Shown here: positions 24,891-35,258 of the stretch, piece by piece
Layout: every line of letters begins with the position of its first letter
Position numbering within the stretch: position 1 is the first letter of the stretch
NCBI GenBank assembly: GCA_020852355.1
Contig: JADZBA010000378.1
Span: 1-53,942 of the forward strand
Direction: 5' to 3'
Length of the DNA: 53,942 bases
Origin: Alphaproteobacteria bacterium
GTDB lineage: Bacteria > Pseudomonadota > Alphaproteobacteria > ATCC43930 > Allostellaceae
The notes under the pieces: generated by a model
Told to the model about the DNA's origin: nothing
What the model saw: only the letters and a program-made list of their open reading frames with translations
The model's database searches: none
Program-made: the position numbers and the translations under genes

Positions 24891-26320
24891 GCGCCCCGCC
24901 GCTGTGGACCGCCGACGAGATCGTGGCCGCGACCGGCGGCCGGGCGACCGCGACCGGCTGGCACGTCGACGGCGTCTCGATCGACAGCCGCACCATCGCC
25001 GCCGGGGAGCTGTTCGTGGCGCTGCAGGGGCCGAGCCACGACGGCCACGCCTATGTCGCCGCGGCTCTCGCCCGGGGCGCGGCGGCGGCGCTCGTCGATC
25101 GCCGGCCCGAGCGGGTCGGCGCGGATGCGGCCCTCGTCGTGGTGCCGGACACGCTGGCCGCCCTGACCGCGCTGGGCCGCGCCGGCCGCGACCGCAGCCG
25201 CGCCCGCGTCGTCGCGGTCACCGGCAGCGTCGGCAAGACCGGGACCAAGGAGGCGCTGCGCCTCGGGCTCGGCGCCCAGGCGCCGACCGCCGCCAGCGCC
25301 GCCAGCCTGAACAACCATTGGGGCCTGCCGCTCAGCCTCGCCCGGGTGCCGCGCGACGCGCGCTACGTGGTGCAGGAGATCGGCATGAACCACGCCGGCG
25401 AGATCGCCCGGCTCGCACCGATCGCGCGGCCCGACGTGGCCGTGATCACCACGGTGGAGCCGGTCCATATCGAGTTCTTCGCGTCCGTCGCGGCGATCGC
25501 CGACGCCAAGGCCGAGATCTTCCTCGGCACCGCCGTCGACGGGGCGGCGGTGCTGAACCGCGACAGCCCGCATTTCGAGCGGCTCGCCGGCCATGCCCGC
25601 GCGCGCGGCATCCGCCGCATCCTCGACTTCGGCACGGCCGAGGGCGCCTTCGCCCGCCTGGTCGCCGCTGACCTGCACGCGACCTGCAGCGCCGTGCGCG
25701 CCGTCGTCGGCGGCACCGCGATCGACTACTCGATCGGCGTGCCGGGGCGGCACTGGGTGCTGAACAGCCTGGCGGCGCTGGCCGCGGTGCATGCGCTCGG
25801 CGCCGACGTGGCCCGGGCCGCCGCCGCGCTGGCGAAGCTCTCGGGCATGGCCGGCCGCGGCGCGCGTCACGTCGTCGCGCTGCCCGACGGCGGTACCTTC
25901 ACGCTGATCGACGAGAGCTATAATGCCAACCCCGCCTCGATGCGCGCCGCATTCGATGTGCTGGGAGCGACGCGGCCGGGTCCGGGCGGACGTCGCATCG
26001 CGGTGCTGGGCGATATGCGCGAGCTGGGCGATCTCGGCCCGCGGCTGCATTCCGCGCTGGCCGACCCCCTTCTCGCCGCCGGAGTCGATATCGTTTTCTG
26101 TTGCGGACCCCTGATGACCAACCTGTTCTCCGTCCTGCCCGCGCCGCTGCGCGGCGTCCATGCCGCGACCTCCGACGAGCTCGCCCCGATCGCCGCCGCG
26201 GCCGTGCGGCCGGGCGACGTCGTCACCGTGAAGGGCTCGCTCGGCACCCGCATGGCCCCGATCGTGCAGCGCCTGCTGGCCGGGCCCTGGGGTGCGGCGC
26301 CGCACGCCGCGGCCGGCTGA
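24887..26320 (+). CDS. murF: UDP-MurNAc-tripeptide:D-Ala-D-Ala ligase
   Basis: MurF joins the D-Ala-D-Ala dipeptide made by Ddl to the UDP-MurNAc-tripeptide, finishing the cytoplasmic precursor. The 477-residue protein shows [18 protein letters not shown], the P-loop [33 protein letters not shown] and the C-terminal [14 protein letters not shown] and LGDMRELG blocks. All are diagnostic of MurF rather than other Mur ligases. The ATG overlaps the murE stop (ATGA). mraY follows after 13 bp. Confidence 0.96.
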   Translation: MSAPPLWTADEIVAATGGRATATGWHVDGVSIDSRTIAAGELFVALQGPSHDGHAYVAAALARGAAAALVDRRPERVGADAALVVVPDTLAALTALGRAGRDRSRARVVAVTGSVGKTGTKEALRLGLGAQAPTAASAASLNNHWGLPLSLARVPRDARYVVQEIGMNHAGEIARLAPIARPDVAVITTVEPVHIEFFASVAAIADAKAEIFLGTAVDGAAVLNRDSPHFERLAGHARARGIRRILDFGTAEGAFARLVAADLHATCSAVRAVVGGTAIDYSIGVPGRHWVLNSLAALAAVHALGADVARAAAALAKLSGMAGRGARHVVALPDGGTFTLIDESYNANPASMRAAFDVLGATRPGPGGRRIAVLGDMRELGDLGPRLHSALADPLLAAGVDIVFCCGPLMTNLFSVLPAPLRGVHAATSDELAPIAAAAVRPGDVVTVKGSLGTRMAPIVQRLLAGPWGAAPHAAAG

Positions 26321-26333
26321 GGCGCGTCGCACC

Positions 26334-27422
26334 GTGCTCTACAACGTCCTGGTGCCGCTGACCGACGACTTCGGTCCGTTCAACCTGTTCCGCTACCTGA
26401 CCTTCCGCAGCGCCGGCGCGGTGGTGACCGCGCTCGTCATCAGCTTCGTGCTCGGCCCGTCGCTGATCCGCTGGCTGAAGGCGCGCCAGCCGCACGGCCA
26501 GCCGATCCGCGCCGACGGCCCGGAGAGCCACCTGCTGCGCAAGAAGGGCACGCCGACCATGGGCGGCTCGCTGATCCTGATCGCGCTCGCCATCTCGACC
26601 CTGCTGTGGGCCGACCTGCGCAACGGCTACGTCTGGGTCGTGCTGTGCGTCACGCTGGGCTTCGGCGTGGTCGGCTTCGGCGACGACTACCTCAAGCTGA
26701 CGCGGCGCAACCACAAGGGCCTGCCCGGCCGCCTCAAGCTGGTGGCGCAGTGCGCGATCGGGCTGGCGGGGACGATCTGGGTCATGTACCTGACCCGCGA
26801 ACCGCTCTCGACCCAGCTCGCGGTGCCCTTCCTCAAGACGGCGCTGGTCGACCTGGGCTGGCTGTTCCTGCCGTTCGGCGTGCTGGTCATGACCGGCGCG
26901 TCCAACGCGGTCAACCTCACCGACGGGCTCGACGGGCTCGCCATCGTGCCGGTGATGATCGCGGCCGGCTGCTTCGCGCTCATCACCTATCTCGCGGGCA
27001 ACGCCATCTTCGCCAACTATCTGCAGATCCACCATGTGCCGGGTGCCGGCGAGCTCGCCGTCTTCTGCGGCGCGCTGGTCGGCGCCAGCCTGGGATTCCT
27101 GTGGTTCAACGCGCCGCCGGCCATGGTCTTCATGGGCGACACCGGCTCGCTGTCGGTCGGCGGCGCGCTGGGCGCCATGAGCGTGATCACCAAGCACGAG
27201 ATCGTGCTGATCATGATCGGCGGCCTGTTCGTGCTGGAGACCGTCTCGGTCATCGTCCAGGTGCTGTCCTTCAAGCTGACCGGCAAGCGCGTCTTCCGCA
27301 TGGCGCCGCTGCACCATCACTTCGAGAAGAAGGGCTGGGCCGAGCCGACCATCGTCATCCGCTTCTGGATCATCGCCTCGATCCTGGCGCTGGCCGGACT
27401 CTCGACCCTGAAGCTGAGGTAG
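26334..27422 (+). CDS. mraY: Phospho-N-acetylmuramoyl-pentapeptide transferase
   Basis: MraY transfers phospho-MurNAc-pentapeptide to undecaprenyl phosphate in the inner membrane to make lipid I. About ten helices are visible. Key blocks are GTPTMGG, the Asp pair in [34 protein letters not shown] and [13 protein letters not shown] use the GTG at 26334 (VLYNVL, 362 aa), the usual family N-terminus; the track's Met at 26292 lies inside murF. No strong ribosome-binding site precedes it, so re-initiation after murF is likely. Confidence 0.95.
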   Translation: MLYNVLVPLTDDFGPFNLFRYLTFRSAGAVVTALVISFVLGPSLIRWLKARQPHGQPIRADGPESHLLRKKGTPTMGGSLILIALAISTLLWADLRNGYVWVVLCVTLGFGVVGFGDDYLKLTRRNHKGLPGRLKLVAQCAIGLAGTIWVMYLTREPLSTQLAVPFLKTALVDLGWLFLPFGVLVMTGASNAVNLTDGLDGLAIVPVMIAAGCFALITYLAGNAIFANYLQIHHVPGAGELAVFCGALVGASLGFLWFNAPPAMVFMGDTGSLSVGGALGAMSVITKHEIVLIMIGGLFVLETVSVIVQVLSFKLTGKRVFRMAPLHHHFEKKGWAEPTIVIRFWIIASILALAGLSTLKLR

Positions 27423-28841
27423 GTGCCCGTGATCGTCGTCCCCCACCATGCCGGCCGGCGCGTCATCGTGCTGGGGCTCGCGCGCGGCGGCCTCGCCGCG
27501 GCGCGCGCGCTCGCGGCCGGCGGGGCCGACGTCGGCGTGTGGGACGATGCCGCGGCCAATCGCGACGCGGCGCGCCGCGCCGGCTACGGCCTGGCCGACC
27601 CCGCGACGGAAGACTGGCGCCGGGTCGCCGCGCTGGTCATGAGCCCGGGCGTGCCGCTGACCCATCCCGCCCCCCATCCGGCGGTGGTCGCCGCGCGCGC
27701 CGCGGGGGTGACGATCACCGGTGACATCGCGCTGCTGCTTCGAGCCGAGCCCGAGGCGACCTTCTGCGCCGTCACCGGCACCAACGGCAAGTCGACCACC
27801 ACGGCGCTGATCGGCCACGTCCTGAAGCAGGCCGGGCGCCGCGTCGCGGTCGGCGGCAATCTCGGCATCGCCGCCCTCGACCTGCCGCCCCTGGGCGCCG
27901 GCGGCGTCTACGTGCTGGAGCTGTCGTCCTTCCAGCTCGACCTCGTCGAGGATCCGGGGTTCGCGGTGGCGCTGCTCCTCAACATCGCCCCCGATCATCT
28001 CGACCGCCACGGCACGATGGAGGGCTACGTCGCGGCCAAGCGGCGCATCTTCGCGGGCCAGGGCGCCGGCGACACCGCCGTCGTCGGCGTCGACGACGCG
28101 GCCGCCGCCGCGATCGCCCATGGCCTGCGCGCCGAGGGTGCCCGGCGGGTCGTGACGATCTCCGGCGGCGACGATGCGACTGCCGAGGTGCGGGTCGCGG
28201 CCGGCACGCTGATCGACGCCATCGACGGCGCCTCCGCGCCGGTCCTCGACCTCGCGCTGGCGGCGACGCTGCCCGGCCGTCACAACGCCCAGAACGCCGC
28301 CGCCTGCTTCGCCGCCTGCCGCGCCCTCGGCGTGGCGCGCGAGACGATCGCCGCGGCGCTGCCCGGCTATCCTGGGCTGCCGCACCGCCAGGAGCTGGTG
28401 GCGGTGATCGACGGCGTCGCCTACGTCAACGACAGCAAGGCGACCAATGCCGACGCCGCAGCGCGCGCCCTCGCCTGCTACGACGCCGTCTACTGGATCG
28501 CCGGCGGCGTCGCCAAGGCGGGCGGCATCACCGCGCTGGCGCCCCTGTTCCCGCGCGTCGCGCACGCCTTCCTGATCGGCGCGGCCGCACCCGCCTTCGC
28601 CGCGACGCTGGACGGGCGCGTGCCGCACACCATGGCGGGCGACCTCGCCCATGCGCTGCGCATGGCGCGCGAGCGGGCGACGGCCGAGCGGCGCCCCGGC
28701 GCCGTCGTCCTGCTGTCGCCGGCCTGCGCCTCCTTCGACCAGTTCCGCGACTTCGAGGAACGCGGCGACCGCTTCCGGTCGCTCGCCGCCGCGCTGCCCG
28801 GCCGCCGCGTCCTCCTCGCCCCAGCGGAGACCGCCGCATGA
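27423..28841 (+). CDS. murD: UDP-MurNAc-L-alanine:D-glutamate ligase
   Basis: MurD adds D-glutamate to UDP-MurNAc-L-alanine. The N-terminal Rossmann-like domain starts VIVLGLARGGLAAARALAAGG. The ATP loop is AVTGTNGKSTTTALI, then GGNLGIAALDL, ELSSFQLD, NIAPDHLDRHGTMEGYVAAK and PHRQELV. VNDSKATNADAAARAL and LLSPACASFDQFRDFEERGD complete the family pattern. The GTG at 27423 begins immediately after the mraY stop; a second GTG two codons later is also possible. 472 residues. ATGA overlap with ftsW. Confidence 0.95.
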   Translation: MPVIVVPHHAGRRVIVLGLARGGLAAARALAAGGADVGVWDDAAANRDAARRAGYGLADPATEDWRRVAALVMSPGVPLTHPAPHPAVVAARAAGVTITGDIALLLRAEPEATFCAVTGTNGKSTTTALIGHVLKQAGRRVAVGGNLGIAALDLPPLGAGGVYVLELSSFQLDLVEDPGFAVALLLNIAPDHLDRHGTMEGYVAAKRRIFAGQGAGDTAVVGVDDAAAAAIAHGLRAEGARRVVTISGGDDATAEVRVAAGTLIDAIDGASAPVLDLALAATLPGRHNAQNAAACFAACRALGVARETIAAALPGYPGLPHRQELVAVIDGVAYVNDSKATNADAAARALACYDAVYWIAGGVAKAGGITALAPLFPRVAHAFLIGAAAPAFAATLDGRVPHTMAGDLAHALRMARERATAERRPGAVVLLSPACASFDQFRDFEERGDRFRSLAAALPGRRVLLAPAETAA

Positions 28842-29959
28842 CCGCCTTCGCGCGCACCGATACCAGCCTGTTCGGGCAGTGGTGGTGGACGGTCGACCGC
28901 TGGACGGTCTTCGCGCTGGCCACCGTCATCGGCGTCGGCGCCGTGATGCTGCTGGCGGCGAGCCCGCCGGTCGCCGAGCGCATCGGCCTCGACCCCCTGC
29001 ACTTCGTGCGCCGCCAGATCATGCTGCTGCCGGTCGCGATCGCCGTCATCTTCATGGTGTCGCTGCAGCCGCCGCGGATGATCCGGCGCATCGCGCTGGC
29101 CGTCTTCGCGGTCGCCGTCGTCATGCTGGCGCTCACCTTCGTCATCGGCGCGGAGATCAAGGGCGCGCGGCGCTGGATCTCGCTCCCCGGCATGTCGCTG
29201 CAGCCCTCGGAGTTCGTGAAGCCGGCGTTCGCCGTGCTGACCGCTTGGCTGCTCGCCCAGGGCCGGGCGCGCGCAGGCTTCCCCGGCGGCCTGATCGCCG
29301 TCGTCCTCTTCGCCCTCATCGTCGGCATGCTGGTGAAGCAGCCCGATCTGGGCATGGCGGTGATCGTCGGCGCGGTGTGGTTCGTCCAGGTCTTCCTCGC
29401 CGGCCTGCCCCTGTTCTGGGTGGCGCTGCTCGGCGTCGGCGCGGTGGGCGGCCTGTTCGGCGCCTACCGCCTGCTGCCGCACGTCGCCAGCCGCATCGAC
29501 CGCTTCCTCGATCCCTCGACCGGCGACAGCTACCAGATCGACCGCTCGATCGAGGCGTTCGCCAACGGCGGCGTCTTCGGCCGCGGCCCCGGCGAGGGGA
29601 CGGTCAAGAACTGGCTGCCCGACGCCCATGCCGACTTCGTCTTCGCCGTCGCCGGCGAGGAGCTGGGCCTGCTCGCCTGCCTGTTCATCGTGGCGCTGTT
29701 CAGCGTCATCGTGCTGCGCAGCGTGCTGCGGCTGATGAGCGAGCAGAGCCTGTTCGTGATGCTGGCGGCGGCCGGGCTGGTCACCCAGTTCGGCCTGCAG
29801 GCGTTGATCAACATGGCGTCCTCGCTGCACCTGATGCCGACCAAGGGCATGACGCTGCCGTTCATCAGCTACGGCGGCTCGTCGATGCTGGCCCTGGCGC
29901 TGGGCGCCGGCATGCTGCTGGCGCTGACGCGCCGGCGCTTCGGCGGCACCGAGCCGTGA
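28838..29959 (+). CDS. ftsW: Septal peptidoglycan glycosyltransferase FtsW (SEDS family)
   Basis: FtsW polymerises lipid II into glycan strands at the septum together with FtsI. The 373-residue SEDS protein has about ten helices. Conserved segments include [23 protein letters not shown] (loop after TM4), [40 protein letters not shown] and the C-terminal [19 protein letters not shown]. It is a little shorter than E. coli FtsW, normal for alphaproteobacteria. ATGA overlap with murD and GTGA overlap with murG. Confidence 0.95.
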   Translation: MTAFARTDTSLFGQWWWTVDRWTVFALATVIGVGAVMLLAASPPVAERIGLDPLHFVRRQIMLLPVAIAVIFMVSLQPPRMIRRIALAVFAVAVVMLALTFVIGAEIKGARRWISLPGMSLQPSEFVKPAFAVLTAWLLAQGRARAGFPGGLIAVVLFALIVGMLVKQPDLGMAVIVGAVWFVQVFLAGLPLFWVALLGVGAVGGLFGAYRLLPHVASRIDRFLDPSTGDSYQIDRSIEAFANGGVFGRGPGEGTVKNWLPDAHADFVFAVAGEELGLLACLFIVALFSVIVLRSVLRLMSEQSLFVMLAAAGLVTQFGLQALINMASSLHLMPTKGMTLPFISYGGSSMLALALGAGMLLALTRRRFGGTEP

Positions 29960-31065
29960 CGCGACGCGTCGCCCTCGCCGCCGGCGGCACCGGCGGCCAT
30001 CTGTTCCCCGCCGAGGCGCTGGCGCGGGCGCTGGCGGCGCGCGGCGCCGCGGCCATGCTGGTCACCGACCCGCGCACGGCGGCGTTCGGCGCCGCCCCGG
30101 CGGGGCTGACCGTCCACCGCCTGCCGATGGCGCCGATGCGCGGTGGCGTCATCGGCCGCGTGCGGGGCGGCATCGGCCTGTGCGCCGGCACCGTCGCCGC
30201 CCACCGCCTGCTGCGGCGCGAGCGGCCCGACGTGGTGGTCGGCTTCGGCGGCTACCCGTCGGTGCCGACGGTGCTCGCCGCCCGGCGGCTCGGCTGCCCG
30301 ATCGTGCTGCACGAGCAGAACGCCGTGCTCGGCAAGGCCAACCGGCTGCTGGCCGGCCGGGCGACGACCATCGCCACCTCCTTCGCCGCCGTGCGCCTGC
30401 TCGACCCCGCACTCGCCGGCCGGGTGGTCGAGACCGGCAACCCGGTGCGGCCGGCCATCGCCGCCGTGCGCGCCGTCGCCTATCGGCCGCCCGCCGACGA
30501 CCGGCCGGTGGCCCTGCTCGTGCTCGGCGGCAGCCAGGGTGCCCACGTCTTCGCCCAGGCGATCCCCGCCGCCGTCGCCCTGCTGCCGGCGGCGCTGCGC
30601 GCCCGGCTGCGCGTCAGCCAGCAGGCCCGCGCCGAGGACGTCGCCGCGGTGACGGCCGCCTATGCCGATCTCGGCGTCGCCGCCACGGTGGCGCGGTTCT
30701 TCGACGACGTGCCCGATCGCCTGGCGGACACGGCCCTGGTGATCGCCCGTTCGGGCGCCTCGACCGTCGCCGAGCTGGCGACGGCCGGCCGGCCGGCGAT
30801 CCTCGTGCCCTATCGCCACGCCGCCGACGACCACCAGACCGACAACGCCCGCCACCTCGCCGACGCCGGCGCGGCCTGGCTGCTGGCGGAGCCCGATTTC
30901 ACCGCCGCGACGCTGGCGCCGCGGCTCGCCGCCCTGCTCGCCGATCCCGCCGGGCTCGCCGCCGCCGCCGCCCGTGCTGCCGCGCTGGGCCGCCCGGACG
31001 CCGCCGAGCGCCTGGCCGACGCCGTGCTGGCGCTCGCCGCCCATCCGCTGGAGAAAGCGGCATGA
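29956..31065 (+). CDS. murG: UDP-GlcNAc:lipid I N-acetylglucosaminyltransferase
   Basis: MurG adds GlcNAc to lipid I on the inner face of the membrane, giving lipid II. The 369-residue GT-B enzyme has the N-terminal [16 protein letters not shown] loop, [27 protein letters not shown] and TGNPVRP in the first half, and [24 protein letters not shown] and [17 protein letters not shown] in the nucleotide-binding second half. The GTG start overlaps the ftsW stop. The stop overlaps the murC ATG. Confidence 0.95.
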   Translation: MTRRVALAAGGTGGHLFPAEALARALAARGAAAMLVTDPRTAAFGAAPAGLTVHRLPMAPMRGGVIGRVRGGIGLCAGTVAAHRLLRRERPDVVVGFGGYPSVPTVLAARRLGCPIVLHEQNAVLGKANRLLAGRATTIATSFAAVRLLDPALAGRVVETGNPVRPAIAAVRAVAYRPPADDRPVALLVLGGSQGAHVFAQAIPAAVALLPAALRARLRVSQQARAEDVAAVTAAYADLGVAATVARFFDDVPDRLADTALVIARSGASTVAELATAGRPAILVPYRHAADDHQTDNARHLADAGAAWLLAEPDFTAATLAPRLAALLADPAGLAAAAARAAALGRPDAAERLADAVLALAAHPLEKAA

Positions 31066-32501
31066 GATCCATCCCGCTTTCCATCGGCACCATCCATTTC
31101 GTCGGCATCGGCGGCATCGGCATGAGCGGCATCGCCGAGGTGCTGCAGCATCTCGGCTACCAGGTGCAGGGCAGCGACGTCGCCGACGGTGCCAACGTGC
31201 AGCGCCTGCGCGCCGCCGGCATCCCGGTGACGATCGGCCACCGCGCCGAGAATCTCGGCAGCGCCCAGGTCGTCGTCGTCTCCTCGGCGATCAAGGCGGA
31301 CAACCCCGAGATCGCCGACGCGCGGGCGCGCCTGCTGCCGGTCGTGCGCCGGGCGGAGATGCTGGGCGAGCTGATGCGCCTGCGCTGGTCGATCGCGATC
31401 GCCGGCACGCACGGCAAGACCACGACGACCTCGATGGTGGCCGCGATGCTCGATGCCGCCGGCGCCGAGCCGACGGTCATCAACGGCGGCATCATCAATG
31501 CCTACGGCACCAACGCGCGGATCGGCCGCGGCGAGTGGATGGTGGTCGAGGCCGACGAATCCGACGGCACCTTCGTCAAGCTGCCGGCGACGATCGCCGT
31601 GGTCACCAACATCGACCCCGAGCATCTCGACTTCTACAAGACCTTCGAGGCCGAGCAGCGGGCGTTCGTGCAGTTCGTCGAGAACCTGCCCTTCTACGGC
31701 TTCGCGGTGCTGTGCATCGACCATCCCGTGGTGCAGAGCATGATCCCGCTGGTCTCCGACCGCCGGGTGCTGACCTACGGCCTGACGCCGCAGGCCGACA
31801 TCCGCGCGATCAACGTCCAGCTCGGCGGCCGCGGCAGCCGCTTCGACGTCGTCGTCTCCGACCGCGTCGACGACACCAGGCGCACGATCGACGGCGTCGC
31901 CATGCCGATGCTGGGCGCGCACAACGTGCAGAACGCGCTGGCCGCCATCGCGATCGCCGTGGAGATGGGCTTCGAGGACGCGGTGATCCGCCGCGCGCTG
32001 GCCGCGTTCTCCGGCGTCAAGCGGCGCTTCACCCGCACCGGCGAGGCCGGCGGCATCGCCGTCATCGACGACTACGGCCACCATCCCGTCGAGATCGCCG
32101 CGGTGCTGAAGGCGGCGCGCGCGGCGACCGGCCGCGGCGTCGTCGCCGTCGTCCAGCCGCACCGCTACACGCGCCTGGCCAGCCTGTTCGAGGATTTCTG
32201 CACCTGCTTCAACGACGCCGACGCGGTGATCGTCGCCGACGTCTATGCCGCGGGCGAGGCGCCGATCGCCGGCTTCGACCGCGACGCCCTGGTCGCGGGC
32301 CTGCGCAGCCACGGCCACCGCAACGTCGTGCCGCTGCCGGACCCCGCGGCGCTGGCCCCGCTCGTGCGCGACCTGGCGCGGCCGGGCGACCTCGTCGTCT
32401 GCCTGGGCGCCGGATCGATCACCCAGTGGGCCCACGCCCTGCCGGGCGAGCTGGCGCGCCTCGCCGCCCCCGCCGCCCGCGTCGCGGGCAACAGCCCATG
32501 A
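31062..32501 (+). CDS. murC: UDP-MurNAc:L-alanine ligase
   Basis: MurC adds the first amino acid, L-alanine, to UDP-MurNAc. The 479-residue protein begins with [18 protein letters not shown] and GSD (UDP-binding domain). The ATP loop is [12 protein letters not shown], followed by [22 protein letters not shown] and the C-terminal [18 protein letters not shown] and [16 protein letters not shown] overlap with murG and again with murB. MurC and MurB act one after the other in reverse order of the genes. Confidence 0.96.
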   Translation: MRSIPLSIGTIHFVGIGGIGMSGIAEVLQHLGYQVQGSDVADGANVQRLRAAGIPVTIGHRAENLGSAQVVVVSSAIKADNPEIADARARLLPVVRRAEMLGELMRLRWSIAIAGTHGKTTTTSMVAAMLDAAGAEPTVINGGIINAYGTNARIGRGEWMVVEADESDGTFVKLPATIAVVTNIDPEHLDFYKTFEAEQRAFVQFVENLPFYGFAVLCIDHPVVQSMIPLVSDRRVLTYGLTPQADIRAINVQLGGRGSRFDVVVSDRVDDTRRTIDGVAMPMLGAHNVQNALAAIAIAVEMGFEDAVIRRALAAFSGVKRRFTRTGEAGGIAVIDDYGHHPVEIAAVLKAARAATGRGVVAVVQPHRYTRLASLFEDFCTCFNDADAVIVADVYAAGEAPIAGFDRDALVAGLRSHGHRNVVPLPDPAALAPLVRDLARPGDLVVCLGAGSITQWAHALPGELARLAAPAARVAGNSP

Positions 32502-33478
32502 TGCCGGCCGCCGATGTCGGCGCCCGCCCGCCCGCCCGGCGCACCGGGAGTCTGGTCGATCGCCTCCCGCCGGTGCGCGGACGCCTCAGCGAGAACGCCT
32601 CGCTCGCGTCCGTCACCTGGTTCCGGGTCGGCGGCGCGGCGGAGGTCATGTTCCGCCCGGCCGATCGCGACGACCTCGCCGCATTCCTCGCCGCCAAGCC
32701 GGCCGACGTGCCCGTGACGGTGATCGGCGTCGCCTCGAATCTGCTGGTGCGCGACGGCGGCGTGCCGGGCGTGGTGATCCGTCTCGGCCGCGCCTTCGCC
32801 GAGATCGCGATCGCGGGGACGCGGGTGGTGGCCGGTGCCGCCGCCCTCGACGTCAACGTCGCGATCACCGCGCGCGACGGCGCCGTCGCCGGGCTGGAGT
32901 TCCTCGCGGGCGTACCCGGCACCATCGGCGGCGCGCTCCGCATGAACGCCGGCTGCTACGGCCGCGAGGTCGCCGACGCGCTGGTCGATCTGGAGGCGCT
33001 GGATGCGACCGGCCGCCTGCACGTCGTGCCGGCCGCCGCCGCCGGCCTCTCCTACCGCCATTGCGGCCTGCCGGAGGACTGGATCTTCGTCGGCGCGACC
33101 TTCGCCGGCAGCCGCGACGAGCCCGCCGCCATCGGCGAGCGCATGGCCCTGCTCGCCCGCCAGCGCGAGGAGGCGCAGCCGATCCGCGCCCGTACCGGCG
33201 GCAGCACCTTCGCCAACCCGCCGCAGGAGAAGGCCTGGGCGCTGATCGACCGCGCCGGCTGCCGCGGCCTGCGCCTGGGCGGCGCCATGGTCTCCGAGAA
33301 GCATTGCAACTTCCTGATCAACACGGGGGCGGCCACGGCCGCCGACATCGAGGGGCTGGGCGAGGAGGTGCGGCGGCGCGTCGCCGCCCAGTCGGGCATC
33401 GGCCTCGACTGGGAGATCCGGCGCATCGGCGTGCCCGGCCCGGCCCGGCGCGCGACGGCCCCGGCGGAGGGGACGTAA
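32498..33478 (+). CDS. murB: UDP-N-acetylenolpyruvoylglucosamine reductase
   Basis: MurB is the FAD/NADPH enzyme that reduces UDP-GlcNAc-enolpyruvate to UDP-MurNAc. [23 protein letters not shown] and [20 protein letters not shown] form the FAD-binding half. [24 protein letters not shown] and [11 protein letters not shown] with the catalytic Ser follow, ending with [16 protein letters not shown]. 326 residues. The start overlaps the murC stop, with a second ATG immediately after the first. TAATG links it to ddl. Confidence 0.95.
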   Translation: MMPAADVGARPPARRTGSLVDRLPPVRGRLSENASLASVTWFRVGGAAEVMFRPADRDDLAAFLAAKPADVPVTVIGVASNLLVRDGGVPGVVIRLGRAFAEIAIAGTRVVAGAAALDVNVAITARDGAVAGLEFLAGVPGTIGGALRMNAGCYGREVADALVDLEALDATGRLHVVPAAAAGLSYRHCGLPEDWIFVGATFAGSRDEPAAIGERMALLARQREEAQPIRARTGGSTFANPPQEKAWALIDRAGCRGLRLGGAMVSEKHCNFLINTGAATAADIEGLGEEVRRRVAAQSGIGLDWEIRRIGVPGPARRATAPAEGT

Positions 33479-34398
33479 TGACCAAGCGTGTGGCGGTGCT
33501 CATGGGCGGCTGGTCGGGCGAGCGCGAGGTCTCGCTCGTCACCGGCCGCGAATGCTCGGCGGCCTTGCGCGAGGCCGGCTACGTGGTGACCGAGATCGAC
33601 GTCCGCCATGATCTCCCGGCGCTGCTGAAGGCCCTGACGCCGCGCCCCGACGCGGTGTTCATCGCCCTCCACGGCACCGGCGGCGAGGACGGCACGATCC
33701 AGGGGGTGCTCGACTTCCTGGAGCTTCCCTACACCCATTCCGGCCTGCTCGCCTCGGCGTTGGCGCTGGACAAGCCGACGGCCAAGCGCATCTTCGCCGC
33801 TGCCGGGCTGCGCTGCCCCGAGGGGCGGGTGCTGCCGTTGGAGAGCCTGCGCGACGGCGAGCCGCTGCCGCGCCCCTACGTGCTGAAGCCGACCCACGAG
33901 GGCTCCAGCCTCGGCGTCCTCATCGTGCGCGAGGGCGAGAACGCGCCGCTGCCGAGTGCCGCCGACTGGCCGTTCGGCCGCGACGTCCTGGCCGAGCGAT
34001 TCATCCCGGGCCGCGAGATCACCGTGGCGGTGATGGGCGACCGGGCGCTGGGGGCCCTGGAGATCCGGCCGCGCGGCGCCTTCTACGACTACACCGCCAA
34101 GTACGCCGCCGGCGGCTCCGACCATCTGAGCGCCGAGGCGCTGCCGCCCGCGACCTACGCCGAGGCCCTCGACATCGCGCTGCGCGCCCACCGCGCGCTC
34201 GGCTGCCGCAGCATCACCCGCGCCGACCTGCGCTGGGACGACACCGGCGGCGGCCGCGGCGAGCTCTACCTGCTCGAGGTCAACACCCAGCCGGGCATGA
34301 CGCCGACATCGCTGGTCCCGGAGATCGCGGCGGCCGCCGGCTACTCGTTCCCCGCGCTCGTCGCATGGATGGTGGAGGAGGCGCGGTGCGGATCCTGA
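33478..34398 (+). CDS. ddl: D-alanine--D-alanine ligase
   Basis: Ddl makes the D-Ala-D-Ala dipeptide used by MurF. The 306-residue ATP-grasp protein has KRVAVLMGGWSGEREVSLVTG at its start (the Glu in EREVS holds the first alanine), ALHGTGGEDGTIQGVLDFLELPYTHSG, LKPTHEGSSLGV, YTAKYAAGGSDH, and LLEVNTQPGMTPTSLVPE with the metal ligands. The ATG shares one base with the murB stop (TAATG). It overlaps the chosen ftsQ start by 13 bp. Confidence 0.96.
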   Translation: MTKRVAVLMGGWSGEREVSLVTGRECSAALREAGYVVTEIDVRHDLPALLKALTPRPDAVFIALHGTGGEDGTIQGVLDFLELPYTHSGLLASALALDKPTAKRIFAAAGLRCPEGRVLPLESLRDGEPLPRPYVLKPTHEGSSLGVLIVREGENAPLPSAADWPFGRDVLAERFIPGREITVAVMGDRALGALEIRPRGAFYDYTAKYAAGGSDHLSAEALPPATYAEALDIALRAHRALGCRSITRADLRWDDTGGGRGELYLLEVNTQPGMTPTSLVPEIAAAAGYSFPALVAWMVEEARCGS

Positions 34399-35258
34399 AC
34401 CACCCGATCGCCGCGGCGGGACAGCGGCGCGACAAGACCGGGCGGCGCGTCGCCCGGCGCCGGGTCTGGCCGCGCTGGACGCGGCCGGCGGCCTTCGCGG
34501 CCGCCGGCATCGCCGCCGCGGCCGCGCTCGGCGCGTCGTGGATGGCGTGGAAGGAGGGCTGGGCGGCGCACCAGGCGGCCCAGGTCGCCCACGGCCTCGT
34601 CGCGGCCGCCGCCGATGCCGGCCTCGCGGTCGACGAGATCCTGGTGGAGGGCCGGCTGCACACGCCGCGCGAGATGATCCTGGCTGCGGTCGACGCGCGC
34701 CGCGGCACGCCGCTGCTGGCGGTCGACCCGGGCGTCGTCAAGGAGCGGCTGGAGGGCCTGCCCTGGGTGCGCTCGGCCGCCGTCGAGCGCCAGCTTCCGG
34801 GGACCATCTACATCCGGCTCGTCGAGCGCCGGCCGATGGCGGTGTGGCAGCGCCGCGGCCAGCTCGTCCTCATCGACCACCAGGGCCACGAACTCGGCAA
34901 CGAGGGCATCGAATATTTCCCACGCCTGCCCTTCATCGTCGGCGAGGACGCCCAGCGCGTCGCCGCCGACCTCGTCGCCATGCTCGCCGCCGAGCCGACG
35001 CTGCAGGGCCACGTCGTCGCCGCAATCCGCGTCGGCGGCCGGCGCTGGAACATCCGGCTCGACAGCGGCATCGAGATCATGCTGCCCGAGGAACGCGCGG
35101 GCGAGGCCTGGGCCGAGGTCGCGGCGCTGGAGCGCACGCACCGCGTGCTGCAGCGGCAGGTCTCGGTCATCGACCTGCGCGACCCCAACCGAATCAACCT
35201 GCGGCGCGCCAAGGACACCCAGGGCGCCACGCCGGGCAAGAAGGACCGCGACGCATGA
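34386..35258 (+). CDS. ftsQ: Cell division protein FtsQ
   Basis: FtsQ is a bitopic divisome protein linking FtsL/FtsB to other division proteins. After a basic cytoplasmic tail comes one transmembrane helix (AAFAAAGIAAAAALGASWMAW). The POTRA domain follows with VDEILVEGRLHTPREMILAAV, TPLLAVDPGVVKERLEGLPWVRSAAVERQLPGTIYIRLVERRPMA, and then the beta domain ending near QRQVSVIDLRDPNRINLR. The track starts at ATG 34365, but GGAGGAGG sits just before the GTG at 34386, so I use that (290 aa). The stop overlaps the ftsA start. Confidence 0.92.
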   Translation: MRILNHPIAAAGQRRDKTGRRVARRRVWPRWTRPAAFAAAGIAAAAALGASWMAWKEGWAAHQAAQVAHGLVAAAADAGLAVDEILVEGRLHTPREMILAAVDARRGTPLLAVDPGVVKERLEGLPWVRSAAVERQLPGTIYIRLVERRPMAVWQRRGQLVLIDHQGHELGNEGIEYFPRLPFIVGEDAQRVAADLVAMLAAEPTLQGHVVAAIRVGGRRWNIRLDSGIEIMLPEERAGEAWAEVAALERTHRVLQRQVSVIDLRDPNRINLRRAKDTQGATPGKKDRDA